Assembly: GCF_003575965.1 (NCBI RefSeq)
Contig: NZ_QWJJ01000008.1
Location: forward strand, 124,001 to 188,000
Length of the DNA stretch: 64,000 nt
Source: Pseudooceanicola sediminis
GTDB taxonomy: Bacteria > Pseudomonadota > Alphaproteobacteria > Rhodobacterales > Rhodobacteraceae
Reading direction: 5' to 3'
Made by a program: the position numbers and the translations under genes
Part shown: positions 1 to 9,131 of the stretch, one piece after another
Layout: each line of letters begins with the position of its first letter
Position numbering within the stretch: position 1 is the first letter of the stretch
The notes under the pieces: model-generated
The model's input: the letters and a program-made list of their open reading frames with translations, nothing else
Told to the model about the DNA's origin: nothing
Databases searched by the model: none

Positions 1-560
1 CGACCTGGACCCAACCCCTGACCGTGGCAGTCAACCTTTCGGCGGTGCAATTCATCCATGCCGACCTGCCAAAGCTGGTCCGCGACGTTCTGGCCGAAAC
101 CCGGTTGCAGCCAAGCCGCCTGGAACTGGAACTGACCGAGACGGCAGTTTTTTCAGATGGTCATCGCGCGCGGCACCTGATGGAACAGATCAAGCAGACC
201 GGGGTGAAGGTGGCGCTGGACGATTTCGGCACCGGCTATTCATCGCTGGACACTCTGGTCAGCTTTCCCTTCGACAAGATCAAGATCGACAAGTCGTTCA
301 TCCAGGAAGCCCACTCCAATCCGCAGACCATCGCGATCATTCGTGCCGTTGTCGCCCTGGGCCGCAGCCTGGGGTTGGCCGTGCTGGCCGAAGGCATCGA
401 ATCCGAGGAGCAGTTGAACATGCTGCACATGGAGGGGTGCAGCGAAGGGCAAGGTTACCTGCTGGGGCGGCCATCGCCGCTCAAGCAGCTGGTGGCGGAT
501 GGGGCGATCACCGTGAACCCGCCGCGCACGGCAAGCTCGGGGGTGGCGCGCGCGCATTGA
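1..560 (+). CDS. EAL-domain cyclic-di-GMP phosphodiesterase, C-terminal part
   Basis: This is the 3' end of a gene whose start lies outside the window. The frame is open from base 3 (TWTQPLTVAVNLSA), so the GTG at 24 is internal. Landmarks of the second half of an EAL domain appear in order: VAVNLSAVQF, LELELTETAVF, the ALDDFGTGYSSL loop with its metal-binding acidic residues, KIDKSFI, and AEGIESEEQ followed by QGYLLGRP. EAL domains hydrolyse cyclic-di-GMP and usually promote motility over biofilm. The retained catalytic residues suggest an active enzyme. Upstream domains such as GGDEF or PAS cannot be judged. The EAL signature itself is not in the window. Confidence 0.9.
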   Translation, partial: TWTQPLTVAVNLSAVQFIHADLPKLVRDVLAETRLQPSRLELELTETAVFSDGHRARHLMEQIKQTGVKVALDDFGTGYSSLDTLVSFPFDKIKIDKSFIQEAHSNPQTIAIIRAVVALGRSLGLAVLAEGIESEEQLNMLHMEGCSEGQGYLLGRPSPLKQLVADGAITVNPPRTASSGVARAH

Positions 561-755
561 TGCGCGTCGCTGATGCCCCCCTGCCCCCCCCTGCGCACCG
601 ATCATCCCGCGCGGAAGGCCGGGCATCGGGCGACATCGGGTTCGCCTATGGCGTTTGGGGGTGGTGGTGGCAGTCACATTCAGCTCCGCCCATGGCTGCA
701 GATCTGAAACAGGCCGGACGCGGGCCTCCTGGCCACGCTCAGGGCCGATCCGGGG

Positions 756-1658
756 TCAGGCCAGTTCCGCCAGCAAAAGCTCGACAAACCTTGCCGCCGG
801 GGGGGACATGCTGCGCCCCCGCCGCGTGAGCACAGAGATGGGACGCGACACGACCGGATCGACCAGCGGGCGGAACACCACCTCGGGGGTATGGATCGCC
901 TCGGCAAGGCGGCGGGGAAACACGCACAGCCCCATGTCGCAGGCCGCCATCCATTCGGCACTGTAAAGAAATCCGATCTCGTTCACGATATTGGCCCGGG
1001 CCCCGACCGATTTCAGCGTCGCTTCGACCAGTTCGCGCACGCCATAGTCACGACGCGAGGCGATCAGCGGCTGCATGTCCAGTTGCGCCCATCGTACCGT
1101 GTCCTGCGCAGCCAGCGGGTGATCGCGGTGCAGCACCACGTTCAGCGGATCATTGTGCACGGGCTGCCAGTCGAACCGCATGCGGTCGGGGGGCGGCAGG
1201 CCAAGACCGAAATCGACCCGCTCCGTCTCGATAATCGAAAACAGCTGATCGGGGGCGCAATCGTTCATGATGATCAGGATATTCGGGTATTCGGCCTTGT
1301 AGCGTCGCACCACGGCCGGCAGCAGCGCGATGCCCGTGGCAGGCGTGGCCCCGATCCGCACCGTGCCACGTTCGAGCACCTTCAGCTCCCGCACCGCGTG
1401 GTCGAGGGCATCCAGATCACCCAGGATGCGTTCCACGATGCCGATCATCTGCTCCACCGCCTGCGTCGGGGACAGCGAACGGGTGGTGCGATCGAACAGG
1501 CGTGTGTCCATTGCCGCCTCGGCCTGTCCCAGCAGGACGCTGACGGCAGACTGGCTGACGTTCAGCCGCTGCGCCGCCGCCGAGACGCGCCCCGTGGCGT
1601 AGATGGCGTGAATCGCCCGAAGCTGGCGAATGGTCAGGTGCGATATCGACATGATCAT
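756..1658 (-). CDS. LysR-family transcriptional regulator
   Basis: The protein is about 300 residues, the normal LysR length. The N-terminal winged helix-turn-helix (about residues 5-63) reads LRAIHAIYATGRVSAAAQRLNVSQSAVSVLL, here quoted in two parts of one helix pair: AIYATGRVSAAAQRL and NVSQSAVSVLL. The rest resembles the LysR effector-binding domain, with RIGATPATGIALLP opening it. Translation could begin at either of two Met codons two residues apart. It is divergent from the TAXI-TRAP transporter at 1784, the usual arrangement for a LysR activator and its target, so it probably senses the substrate carried by that transporter. The ligand cannot be read from sequence. Confidence 0.93.
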   Translation of the reverse strand: MIMSISHLTIRQLRAIHAIYATGRVSAAAQRLNVSQSAVSVLLGQAEAAMDTRLFDRTTRSLSPTQAVEQMIGIVERILGDLDALDHAVRELKVLERGTVRIGATPATGIALLPAVVRRYKAEYPNILIIMNDCAPDQLFSIIETERVDFGLGLPPPDRMRFDWQPVHNDPLNVVLHRDHPLAAQDTVRWAQLDMQPLIASRRDYGVRELVEATLKSVGARANIVNEIGFLYSAEWMAACDMGLCVFPRRLAEAIHTPEVVFRPLVDPVVSRPISVLTRRGRSMSPPAARFVELLLAELA

Positions 1659-1690
1659 TCATAAGATTACTGCATAAATAAAGTCTAGCA

Positions 1691-1700
1691 TTTCATGAAA
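1691..1700. promoter_or_regulatory. 10-bp palindrome in the LysR/TRAP divergent promoter
   Basis: TTTCATGAAA is a perfect palindrome in the AT-rich gap between the divergent LysR gene and the TAXI-TRAP operon. The gap also contains ATAAGATTACTGCATAAAT-like interrupted dyads near 1660-1680. Either could be the LysR binding site; the choice is inference. Confidence 0.3.
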
Positions 1701-1783
1701 ACGGATCACTGACCGGTGCTAGGCTGGTGCTGTCCGGGCCTTCGTGGAGGGTGGCGCGGACGCCATCTCAGGGAGGAGATATC

Positions 1784-2779
1784 ATGTTCGGACGCAAGTT
1801 TGCCATCGGATGCCTGGCGGCATCTGTGCTGGCCTTCGCCACGCCGGTTCTGGCGCAGGGGCGGATCACCATTGGTACGAACCCGCAGGGTACGCTGTAT
1901 TACACCATCGGCGGGGGCATCGCAGCGGCGTTGCAGACGGCCCTGTCGCGCAACGTGACGGTTCAGCCCTATACCGGGTCGTCGGTCTACATTCCGCTGA
2001 TTGCCGCGGACGAAGTGACGGTGGGCCTGAATTCATCCATTGATGTCGGCAGCTGGTATCGCGGCGAATACGACAACCCGCCGATGACCAACATGCGGGT
2101 GCTGGCGCGTCTTTGGCCGCTGCGGCAGGCCTTTGCGGTGCGCGCCGACAGCGGCATGACCGAGGTCGCGGATCTGACCGGCAAGCGGGTCGTGACGGCC
2201 CTGTCCTCGCAGGCCGCAACCGGGCGCGTCAACGAAGCGATGCTGAAGGCGGGCGGGCTGGAGCTGGACGCGGTTGAAGGTGTCACCGTTTCGGGGCTGT
2301 CGCAGGGCATGGACGGTCTGACCGAGGGCACCCTGGATGCCAGTGGCATCGCGGTGGGGATTCCGCTGACGCAGCAGGCCAATGCCACGATCCCGGGCGG
2401 CATCCGCTATCTGTCGATCACCGGAGAGGCGGCGACGGACGCCGCGATCGACGCGATCTATCCCGGCGTCTACCTGATGCAGGTCGACCCGTCGCCCCGG
2501 ATGCCCGAGGTGACCGAGCCGGTGACCGTGGCCGCCTACGACGTGTTCCTGACCACCAGCGCCAGCCTGTCGGACGACGACGCCAGCGCCATCCTGAGCG
2601 CGCTTTACGACGCGCTGCCGCAACTGACCGCCGACTACCCGGCGATGGGTGCGGCGCGGCAGGAAAAGATGGCCGACCCCAGCAACACGGTGCCCTATCA
2701 CCCCGCAGCGGTGCGCTTTTTCAAGGAAAAGGGCATCTGGTCGGAGACCAACGACGCCCATGAGGCGACGTTCGAGTAA
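1784..2779 (+). CDS. TAXI-family TRAP transporter solute-binding protein
   Basis: This is a periplasmic binding protein of about 331 residues. I chose the ATG at 1784 because GGGAGGAG lies just upstream (1771-1778) and the protein then begins with a clean signal peptide (MFGRKFAIGC to TPVLA, cleavage near residue 24). The mature start RITIGTNPQGTLYYTIGGGI is the TAXI hallmark (glycine-rich GT..G.YY..G motif). A longer frame begins at 1727 but lacks a ribosome site. The next gene is the membrane component, 23 bp downstream. Its ligand is unknown; TAXI proteins bind small organic acids, and the neighbouring LigW-like enzyme suggests an aromatic or related carboxylate. Confidence 0.93.
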   Translation: MFGRKFAIGCLAASVLAFATPVLAQGRITIGTNPQGTLYYTIGGGIAAALQTALSRNVTVQPYTGSSVYIPLIAADEVTVGLNSSIDVGSWYRGEYDNPPMTNMRVLARLWPLRQAFAVRADSGMTEVADLTGKRVVTALSSQAATGRVNEAMLKAGGLELDAVEGVTVSGLSQGMDGLTEGTLDASGIAVGIPLTQQANATIPGGIRYLSITGEAATDAAIDAIYPGVYLMQVDPSPRMPEVTEPVTVAAYDVFLTTSASLSDDDASAILSALYDALPQLTADYPAMGAARQEKMADPSNTVPYHPAAVRFFKEKGIWSETNDAHEATFE

Positions 2780-2802
2780 CCCCCATCGTCGGGAGAGATA
2801 CC

Positions 2803-4689
2803 GTGAAATCCACTCATCTCGTCGCGGTCCTCCCGGCGCTCGGTATCCTGTGGATACTCGATGTGCCGGGGCGACTGGGGGCGGTCTACATCACCGAGCA
2901 ATACCTGGCGGTCGTGCTGGGGCTTGCGGTGCTGGGGGGCGTGCTGATCAGCCCCCTGCCCCGGCTTTGGCGCAGTGCCGATCTGGCGTTCGGCGTGGTG
3001 ACCATGCTGGCATGGTTCTGGCTGGCCTACAATTACCAGGACTGGCTGCTGAGTGCGGCCAGTCGCGGCCCCGAGAAATGGCTGCCCGCGCTGATCGCGC
3101 TGGTCGGGCTGGTCGAGGTCACGCGGCGGGCCTGCGGCGGGGTTCTGGCGCTGCTGGGCCTTGCCTTTGTCGCCTATGGCTTTCTGGGTTGGATGGCGCC
3201 GGGCACGCTTGAGGGAGCCTATCTCAAGCCCGCGCGCTATCTGCTGTATCTCTACAGCGATTCAAACAGCGTGCCCGGTCTGGTGCTGAATGTGGGCGCG
3301 ACGCAGATCCTGGGTTTCATCATCTTCGGGGCGACGCTGAATGCGGTCGGCGGCAGCGATGCGATGACCCAGCTGGCGCTGGCCCTGATGGGGCATCGGC
3401 GCGGCGGCCCGGCCAAGGTGGCCATCCTGGCGTCATCGCTGTTCGGCACCCTGTCCGGATCGACTGTCGCGAACGTCATGTCTACGGGCGTTGTGACCAT
3501 CCCGATGATGAAGAAATCGGGCTATCCGGCGCGCTACGCTGCCGCGATCGAGGCCGTTGCCTCAAACGGTGGGCAGATCGCGCCGCCGGTGATGGGGGCG
3601 ACGGCCTTTGTCATCGCCGAGTTCCTGCAGGTCGGGTATGCCGACGTGGTCATCGCCGCCTTTCTGCCGGCGCTGTTCTATTACTACCTGCTGTATCGGC
3701 AGGTCGATTGCTATGCGGTTGCGCATGGGATCACCGGCGCGCCCCGCGACAGCCTGCCCCGGCTGAGGGCGGCGTTGAAAGGGTCGTGGCCGCTGCTGGC
3801 GCCGCTGGGCGTGCTGGTGTGGTTCCTGTTCGTGCTGGGGTATTCGCCGGGTAAATCGGCGCTGTATTCGTCGGGGGCGGCGCTGGCGCTGCACCTTGTG
3901 ACGGCGCGCCACAAGGGCGAGGTGCTGGCGCTGCTGCCGCGTATCCTGATCGAGAGCGGCCGAACCCTGATCCCGATCCTGCTGGTATGCGGCGTCGCGG
4001 GCATCATCATCGGCACGATCAATATCACCGGCCTGGGGTTTTCCATCACCCTGGCGCTTGGCCGGATCGCCGAGGTCGGCGGGGTCTGGGCGCTGTTGCT
4101 GACGACCGCGCTGCTGGCCATCGTGCTGGGAGTCGGGATGCCGACCACCGGCGTCTATGTGGTGCTGTCGGTCCTGCTGGCCCCGGCGCTGGTGCGGTTC
4201 GGCATCACGCCGATGGCGGCAAACCTGTTCATCCTCTACTTCGGGCTGCTGTCGATGCTGACGCCGCCCGTGGCCATCGCCTCCTATGCGGCGGCCAGCA
4301 TTGCCGGGTCCGACATGTGGGCGACGGGCCTGACGGGAATGAAGCTGGCCCTGACGGCCTATCTGCTGCCCTTCGTCTTTGCGATGAACCCTGCGTTGCT
4401 GATGGATGGCACATGGCCCGAGATCGCGGTCTCGGGCCTGACCATCCTCGTCTCGGGCTATCTGCTGGCCGAAGTCCTGGCCGCGCGCCACGCCTTTGGC
4501 GGCGGCCTGATGCGGATCGTCGCCGGGCTGGTTGCCGTCACCGTGGGGGGCAGCACGATCTTTCTGGCCCCCGCCTCGGGTCCCGGCATCGCGCTGGCGC
4601 TGCTCTCGCTGCCCATCGTCTACGGCCTGACCCGTCTGCGCGGCCCCGCCGCGCCCACCCCCCTTGCCCCATCCCAGAAAGGAAGCTGA
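2803..4689 (+). CDS. TAXI-type TRAP transporter fused permease (DctQM fusion)
   Basis: The protein is about 628 residues and very hydrophobic, with an N-terminal small-permease part fused to the large DctM-type part, as in TAXI TRAP systems. The GTG start at 2803 has GGGAGAG at 2791-2797. DctM-type motifs include FGTLSGSTVANVMSTG and GGQIAPPVMGATAFV in the first half and LGVGMPTTGVYVVLSVLLAP and LTPPVAIASYAAA in the second. It would couple sodium or proton entry to uptake of the solute delivered by the 1784 product. It ends 2 bp before the amidohydrolase gene, so the three genes very probably form one operon. Confidence 0.93.
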   Translation: MKSTHLVAVLPALGILWILDVPGRLGAVYITEQYLAVVLGLAVLGGVLISPLPRLWRSADLAFGVVTMLAWFWLAYNYQDWLLSAASRGPEKWLPALIALVGLVEVTRRACGGVLALLGLAFVAYGFLGWMAPGTLEGAYLKPARYLLYLYSDSNSVPGLVLNVGATQILGFIIFGATLNAVGGSDAMTQLALALMGHRRGGPAKVAILASSLFGTLSGSTVANVMSTGVVTIPMMKKSGYPARYAAAIEAVASNGGQIAPPVMGATAFVIAEFLQVGYADVVIAAFLPALFYYYLLYRQVDCYAVAHGITGAPRDSLPRLRAALKGSWPLLAPLGVLVWFLFVLGYSPGKSALYSSGAALALHLVTARHKGEVLALLPRILIESGRTLIPILLVCGVAGIIIGTINITGLGFSITLALGRIAEVGGVWALLLTTALLAIVLGVGMPTTGVYVVLSVLLAPALVRFGITPMAANLFILYFGLLSMLTPPVAIASYAAASIAGSDMWATGLTGMKLALTAYLLPFVFAMNPALLMDGTWPEIAVSGLTILVSGYLLAEVLAARHAFGGGLMRIVAGLVAVTVGGSTIFLAPASGPGIALALLSLPIVYGLTRLRGPAAPTPLAPSQKGS

Positions 4690-4691
4690 GC

Positions 4692-5759
4692 ATGACCAAT
4701 CGCTACCCCGAGATGCCCCCGCGCAATCCGAACCCACCCTACAAACGCATCGCCGCGGAGGAGGCTTGGCTGCCGCCCGAAATCATGAACCTGTATATCA
4801 AGGGGCTGGAAGACGGATCGATCCAGGACCCGGGGTTTCGCAGCCTCTGGGGGTTCTTTGCCCAGTCGAAGACGGAAAAGGCGCAGGCCCACTTTCGCCG
4901 CATCCAGACCCTGGGAGAGGAGCGCCTGGCAGACATGGACGGCTCGGGCATCGACATGCAGGTGGTCGCCCTGTCCTCGCCCGGGGTGCAGGTTTTCGAG
5001 GCAAAGCAGGCCAGTGCGCTGGCCCGCAGCGCCAATGACCAGCTGGCCGAGGGCATCGCGGCCAATCCCGACCGCTATGTCGGGCTTGCCGCCTTCAGCC
5101 CGCTGGACATCGGCGGCGCCGAGCAGGAGCTGGAGCGCGGGGTCACCAAGCTGGGCCTGCGCGGTGGCATCCTGAATTCGCACACCCTTGGCACCTACCT
5201 GGACGACGAACGGTACTGGGGCCTGTTCGAGGCCGCCGAAGCGCTGGATGTTCCGATCTATCTGCATCCCAACACCCCGCCGCCGCAGATGATCGAACCC
5301 TTTCTGAACCGGGGTCTGGATGCCGCGATCTATGGTTTTGCATGTGAGACCGGCCTGCATGCGCTGCGCCTGATCGTGGCCGGGGTGTTCGACCGGTTTC
5401 CAAAATTGCAGATCATCCTGGGCCACTGCGGCGAGGCCCTGCCCTATTGGCTGTACCGGATCGACTACATGCACGGGCATATCTCAAAGACCGGGCGCTA
5501 TCCGGATGTGAAACCCTTGCAGCGGCGGACCTGGGATTACCTGATCGACAACTTCTACTACACGTCCAGCGGCGTCGGCTGGGCCCCACCCATCGAATAT
5601 GTGCGCAATGTCATCAGCCCGGAGCGGATGCTGTACGCGATGGATTACCCGTGGCAGTTCGTGCCCGAAGAGGTCGGCGCGCTGGATGCCATGGGAATAG
5701 GAGAAAACGGCCTGAAGCAGTTCTTTGAGGGCAATGCGCGGCGTCTGTTCAAGATCTGA
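4692..5759 (+). CDS. amidohydrolase-2 family metal-dependent decarboxylase (LigW-like)
   Basis: This protein of about 355 residues belongs to the amidohydrolase-2 group that includes 5-carboxyvanillate decarboxylase (LigW), gamma-resorcylate decarboxylase and ACMS decarboxylase. The ATG at 4692 follows AAAGGAAGC. Likely metal ligands are Glu23 in RIAAEEAW, His192 in YLHPNTPPP, His245 in LGHCGEALPYWLYRID and Asp318 in YAMDYPW. The N-terminal motif has E but no ExH, as I recall for LigW and unlike gamma-resorcylate decarboxylase. Non-oxidative removal of a carboxyl group from an aromatic acid is the most likely reaction; hydrolysis cannot be excluded. Its operon with the TRAP genes suggests that the imported solute is its substrate. 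Confidence 0.85.
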   Translation: MTNRYPEMPPRNPNPPYKRIAAEEAWLPPEIMNLYIKGLEDGSIQDPGFRSLWGFFAQSKTEKAQAHFRRIQTLGEERLADMDGSGIDMQVVALSSPGVQVFEAKQASALARSANDQLAEGIAANPDRYVGLAAFSPLDIGGAEQELERGVTKLGLRGGILNSHTLGTYLDDERYWGLFEAAEALDVPIYLHPNTPPPQMIEPFLNRGLDAAIYGFACETGLHALRLIVAGVFDRFPKLQIILGHCGEALPYWLYRIDYMHGHISKTGRYPDVKPLQRRTWDYLIDNFYYTSSGVGWAPPIEYVRNVISPERMLYAMDYPWQFVPEEVGALDAMGIGENGLKQFFEGNARRLFKI

Positions 5760-5915
5760 CATCGCACGGCAGGGGCCGCCGCGTGCCGGCCCCTGTTTCC
5801 CCGGACCGCGAGGCACGCAAACGAACCTGCCGCCATCGCCGTCGCAAGCTTGACTTCTGCGGGGCCTCGGGCCAGCACCGGGCAAGCAATTCTGTCCCGC
5901 GAAAAGGCTGCCCCC

Positions 5916-7763
5916 ATGTTCGCCTGGTTCGAACGTCGCATAGACCCCTATCCTGACCAGCCCCCTGCGATGCCGCCCCGCTCGCTGGTGCGCTTCGTGC
6001 TGCACTACAGCCGCGGAGTGCTGCCGTGGCTGGTCTTTCTGGCCGTCGGGTCCGGGCTGATCGCGGTGATCGAGGTCATGCTGTTCGGCTGGCTGGGGCA
6101 GTTGATCGACCGGCTGTCCGACACCCCGAGAGAGGTTTTCTGGGCACAGGAGGGCGCGCGTATCGCCATGATGGCCGTGGTGCTGGTGATCGCGATGCCG
6201 CTGCTGAACACCGTCACTTCGCTGGTGCTGCACCAATCGCTGATGGGGAACTTTCCGCAGCGCATCCGCTGGCAGGCGCACCGCTATCTGCTGCGCCAGT
6301 CGGTTGGCTATTTTCAGGATGAATTCGCCGGGCGCATCGCGCAGCGGCTGATGCAGACCGCGCTGGCCGTGCGCGAGGTGGCGATGAAGGTGATGGATGT
6401 CGGCAGCTACGTCCTGATCTATTTCCTCGGCGCGATGGGGCTGGCGGCCAGCCAGGACTGGCGGCTGGCGGTGCCCTTTGTCCTGTGGGCCGTCGCCTAC
6501 GGCGCGATGCTGTGGCAGATCGTGCCGCGCCTTGGCCGCGTGGCGCAACAACAGGCGGACGCGCGCAGCGGCATGACCGGGCGCATCGTCGACAGCTATA
6601 CCAATATCGCGACAGTCAAGCTGTTCTCGCACTCCGACCGCGAGGAACGCTGGATGAGGGAGGGCATGGACCGGTTCCTGGGCACCGTGCACAGCCAGAT
6701 GCGCCTTTCAAGCCTTCAGGATATCGTGCTGAACCTGATCAACGTCTGGCTGGTCGCCTCGGTCGCCGGTGTGGGTCTGTGGTTATGGTCGGTGGGCGAA
6801 GTGGCCGTGGGCGCCGTCGCGGTGGCCGTGCCGCTGGCGTTGCGGCTGAACAACATGGCACACTGGATCATGTGGGAATTCGCGGCCCTGTTCGAAAACA
6901 TCGGCACGGTGCGCGACGGGATCACCAGCCTTGCCCTGCCACGCGACGTGCGCGACGCCCCGGATGCCACACCGCTGGTCAAAGGGCCGGGCGAGGTGCG
7001 TTTTGATCACGTCACCTTCCGCTACAGCGGGCTGGAGGGTGCACGCCCGATGGCCGTGCTGGAGGATCTGTCGCTGCATCTGCGTCCCGGTGAACGTGTC
7101 GGCCTGGTCGGGCGGTCCGGTGCGGGCAAATCGACGCTGATCAACCTGCTGCTGCGCTTTCACGATATCGAGGAGGGCAGCATCACCATCGACGGCCAGC
7201 GCATCGAAAGCGTGACACAGGACAGCCTGCGCGCGGCGATTGGTGTGGTGACGCAGGACAGCTCTCTCCTGCATCGCTCGGTACGCGAGAATATCGCCTA
7301 TGGCCGACCCGATGCCAGCGAGGCGCAGATCCAGGAGGCGCTGCGCCTGGCCGAGGCGGATAGCTTTGTGCCCGATCTGTCCGACAGCATGGGCCGCCGT
7401 GGTCTGGATGCCCATGTGGGCGAACGTGGCGTGAAACTGTCGGGCGGGCAGCGCCAGCGCATCGCCATCGCGCGGGTCGCCTTGAAGGACGCGCCGATCC
7501 TGATCCTGGACGAGGCGACAAGCGCGCTGGACAGCGAGGTCGAAGCCGCGATCCAGTCGCGCCTTGAGGTGCTGATGCAGGGCAAGACGGTCATCGCCAT
7601 CGCGCACCGTCTGTCGACAATCGCGGCGATGGACCGGCTGATCGTGATGGACAAGGGCCGTATCATCGAACAGGGCACCCATGGCGAGTTGCTGTCGCGG
7701 GGCGGGCTGTACGCCCGCCTTTGGCAGCGTCAGTCGGGCGGGTTCCTGGCCGCCGATGAATGA
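5916..7763 (+). CDS. ABC transporter, fused permease and ATP-binding protein (exporter type)
   Basis: The protein is about 615 residues, a half-transporter with an N-terminal six-helix membrane domain (about residues 30-330) and a C-terminal ATPase. Walker A is GRSGAGKST (399-407), the signature is LSGGQRQRIAIAR, Walker B is ILILDEATSALD, and the switch is AIAHRLSTI. I placed the start at MFAWFERR; the frame continues upstream to 5850 without a better ribosome site. It would work as a homodimer exporting lipids, peptides or small molecules. It is followed by a bidirectional terminator and stands alone, so the substrate is unknown. Confidence 0.88.
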   Translation: MFAWFERRIDPYPDQPPAMPPRSLVRFVLHYSRGVLPWLVFLAVGSGLIAVIEVMLFGWLGQLIDRLSDTPREVFWAQEGARIAMMAVVLVIAMPLLNTVTSLVLHQSLMGNFPQRIRWQAHRYLLRQSVGYFQDEFAGRIAQRLMQTALAVREVAMKVMDVGSYVLIYFLGAMGLAASQDWRLAVPFVLWAVAYGAMLWQIVPRLGRVAQQQADARSGMTGRIVDSYTNIATVKLFSHSDREERWMREGMDRFLGTVHSQMRLSSLQDIVLNLINVWLVASVAGVGLWLWSVGEVAVGAVAVAVPLALRLNNMAHWIMWEFAALFENIGTVRDGITSLALPRDVRDAPDATPLVKGPGEVRFDHVTFRYSGLEGARPMAVLEDLSLHLRPGERVGLVGRSGAGKSTLINLLLRFHDIEEGSITIDGQRIESVTQDSLRAAIGVVTQDSSLLHRSVRENIAYGRPDASEAQIQEALRLAEADSFVPDLSDSMGRRGLDAHVGERGVKLSGGQRQRIAIARVALKDAPILILDEATSALDSEVEAAIQSRLEVLMQGKTVIAIAHRLSTIAAMDRLIVMDKGRIIEQGTHGELLSRGGLYARLWQRQSGGFLAADE

Positions 7764-7777
7764 CGGCTTTTGCCGGA

Positions 7778-7815
7778 AAAGGCCCCGCGCGCGATGATCC
7801 GCCCTCGGGGCCTTT
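7778..7815. terminator. bidirectional terminator between convergent genes
   Basis: AAAGGCCCCG (7778-7787) pairs perfectly with CGGGGCCTTT (7806-7815), giving a 10-bp stem with A and T runs at its two ends. It lies between the stop codons of the ABC exporter (+) and adenosine deaminase (-), so it can serve both. Confidence 0.75.
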
Positions 7816-7824
7816 CCCATGGCC

Positions 7825-8835
7825 TCAGGCGGCGGCGAGGGCGGCTTCCAGCGCGTCCAGATAGTGGGCGATCTGCTCTTGCGGCAGGAAAGCGCCGGTA
7901 AAGCTGTTGCGCGCCAGTTGGATGATTTCGGCGTCACTCAGGCCAAGACCTTGCTGCGCCGCGATGAAATTGGCCCCGATGTAGCCACCGAAATACGACG
8001 GGTCATCCGAGTTGACCGTGACCTTCAGACCGGCGCGCAGCATCTTTGCCAGCGGATGCGCCTCGATCGTCTCAAACACCTTCAGGCGCAGGTTCGACAG
8101 CGGACAGACGGTCAGGGTCATGCCGCTTTGCACCAGTTCGCGCGTCAGATCGGGATCTTCAAAGGCACGCACGCCATGATCAAGCCGGTCGGGGTTCAGG
8201 CCGATCAGGGCTTCGCGTACAGCGTCGGGGCCGCCTTCCTCGCCCGCGTGAACCGTCGTCTTCCAGCCAAGGGCGCGGGCCCGGTCATACAGGGGGCGGA
8301 ACTTCGCGGTGGGAAAGCCGACCTCGGACCCGCCCATGCCGATGGCCGAGACAAGGGGCAACCAGCGCGGTTCGGCGGTGAAGGCGTCAAAGGCGGCCTC
8401 GGCCTCCTCCAGCGGGCGCTGACGTTGCAGGCCGAAGATCATGGTCGATGTGACACCAAGGTCGCGCGCCCCCTCTTCGAACGCCTGCGCGATACCCGTC
8501 ATCATCTCGTCGACAGTTACGCCACGCCGCAAATGGCCCTGCACCGAGACGTAGAATTCGGCGTGGCGGACGCCGTCGGCGGCGGCCTTTTCAAGGTATT
8601 CGCGCGTCACCTCGTAGAAATCGCGCGCCGTGACCATGACCGTCAGACCGGCATAGAACAGATCCAGAAACGTTTGTAGATTGTCGAACTCATAGGCCTG
8701 TTTCAGCTCCTCGGCAGATGCGAAGGGAAGGGCGATGCCATTGCGCTGCGACAGGCGCATGATGGTTTCCGCCTCCAACGACCCCTCCAGATGCAGGTGA
8801 AGCTCTGCCTTGGGCAGTGCCGAAATTTCGATCAT
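7825..8835 (-). CDS. add: adenosine deaminase
   Basis: The enzyme deaminates adenosine (or deoxyadenosine) to inosine. The protein is about 336 residues when started at 8835, where GAGGAG precedes the ATG by 9 bases; an upstream ATG at 8856 and another at 8919 are less well supported. Zinc-ligand motif KAELHLHLEGS is at residues 9-19, TVHAGEEGG and RLDHGVRAFED carry further catalytic residues, and VNSDDPSYFGGYI carries the last zinc-binding and catalytic Asp residues. Some members of this family act on adenine or on modified adenosines, so substrate range is open. It is divergent from an ABC-transporter operon and shares its promoter region. Confidence 0.9.
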   Translation of the reverse strand: MIEISALPKAELHLHLEGSLEAETIMRLSQRNGIALPFASAEELKQAYEFDNLQTFLDLFYAGLTVMVTARDFYEVTREYLEKAAADGVRHAEFYVSVQGHLRRGVTVDEMMTGIAQAFEEGARDLGVTSTMIFGLQRQRPLEEAEAAFDAFTAEPRWLPLVSAIGMGGSEVGFPTAKFRPLYDRARALGWKTTVHAGEEGGPDAVREALIGLNPDRLDHGVRAFEDPDLTRELVQSGMTLTVCPLSNLRLKVFETIEAHPLAKMLRAGLKVTVNSDDPSYFGGYIGANFIAAQQGLGLSDAEIIQLARNSFTGAFLPQEQIAHYLDALEAALAAA

Positions 8836-9024
8836 CTTGATCCACTCCTCTTTCATATCGATCCCGTTGCGCCGATTTTTCCGGCAGATCCCCACACCGA
8901 GCGCCCAAAGCTGCATCACCGGGAAATGTTATCGTACCGCCCCTTTCGCCCATGCCTCAGCCGCATGGCCACAACGCATTGAAACGAAAGGAAATCACCT
9001 GAATCCTATCCGTTTCGGCAAGTT

Positions 9025-9054
9025 TTGACAACGTTTTCAGAAAACGTTTTCAAT
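9025..9054 (+). promoter_or_regulatory. probable sigma-70 promoter of the ABC/oxygenase operon
   Basis: TTGACA (9025-9030) is a perfect -35 box. With 18-bp spacing the -10 is TTCAAT (9049-9054), four of six matches. The spacer is occupied by the LacI-like operators, which would make it repressible. The start codon at 9132 is about 70 bp downstream. Confidence 0.5.
9027..9051. promoter_or_regulatory. tandem LacI-family operators
   Basis: GAAAACGTTTTC (9040-9051) is a perfect 12-bp palindrome with the central CG typical of LacI/GalR operators. A second, imperfect copy GACAACGTTTTC (9027-9038) has its centre 13 bp to the left. Both overlap the -35/-10 spacer. The LacI-family gene at 12998, at the end of the same gene set, is the obvious candidate ligand-responsive repressor. 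The match to the regulator is inference. Confidence 0.65.
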
Positions 9055-9131
9055 GAGTCGTTCACCTGGTCCACCGCTCCTCCGCTGCGGAAGGTGACAC
9101 CAAAAACAACAGGGATTTCAGGAGCTTTTCG

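Noticed and set aside
3987-4691. Upstream extension of the amidohydrolase frame
   Set aside because: The extra residues lie inside the TRAP permease gene in another frame; the ATG at 4692 has the ribosome site and the family start.
8836-9131. TPP or purine riboswitch before the NMT1-type transporter
   Set aside because: I could see no conserved riboswitch core; the clear signals are DNA palindromes of the LacI type over a promoter.
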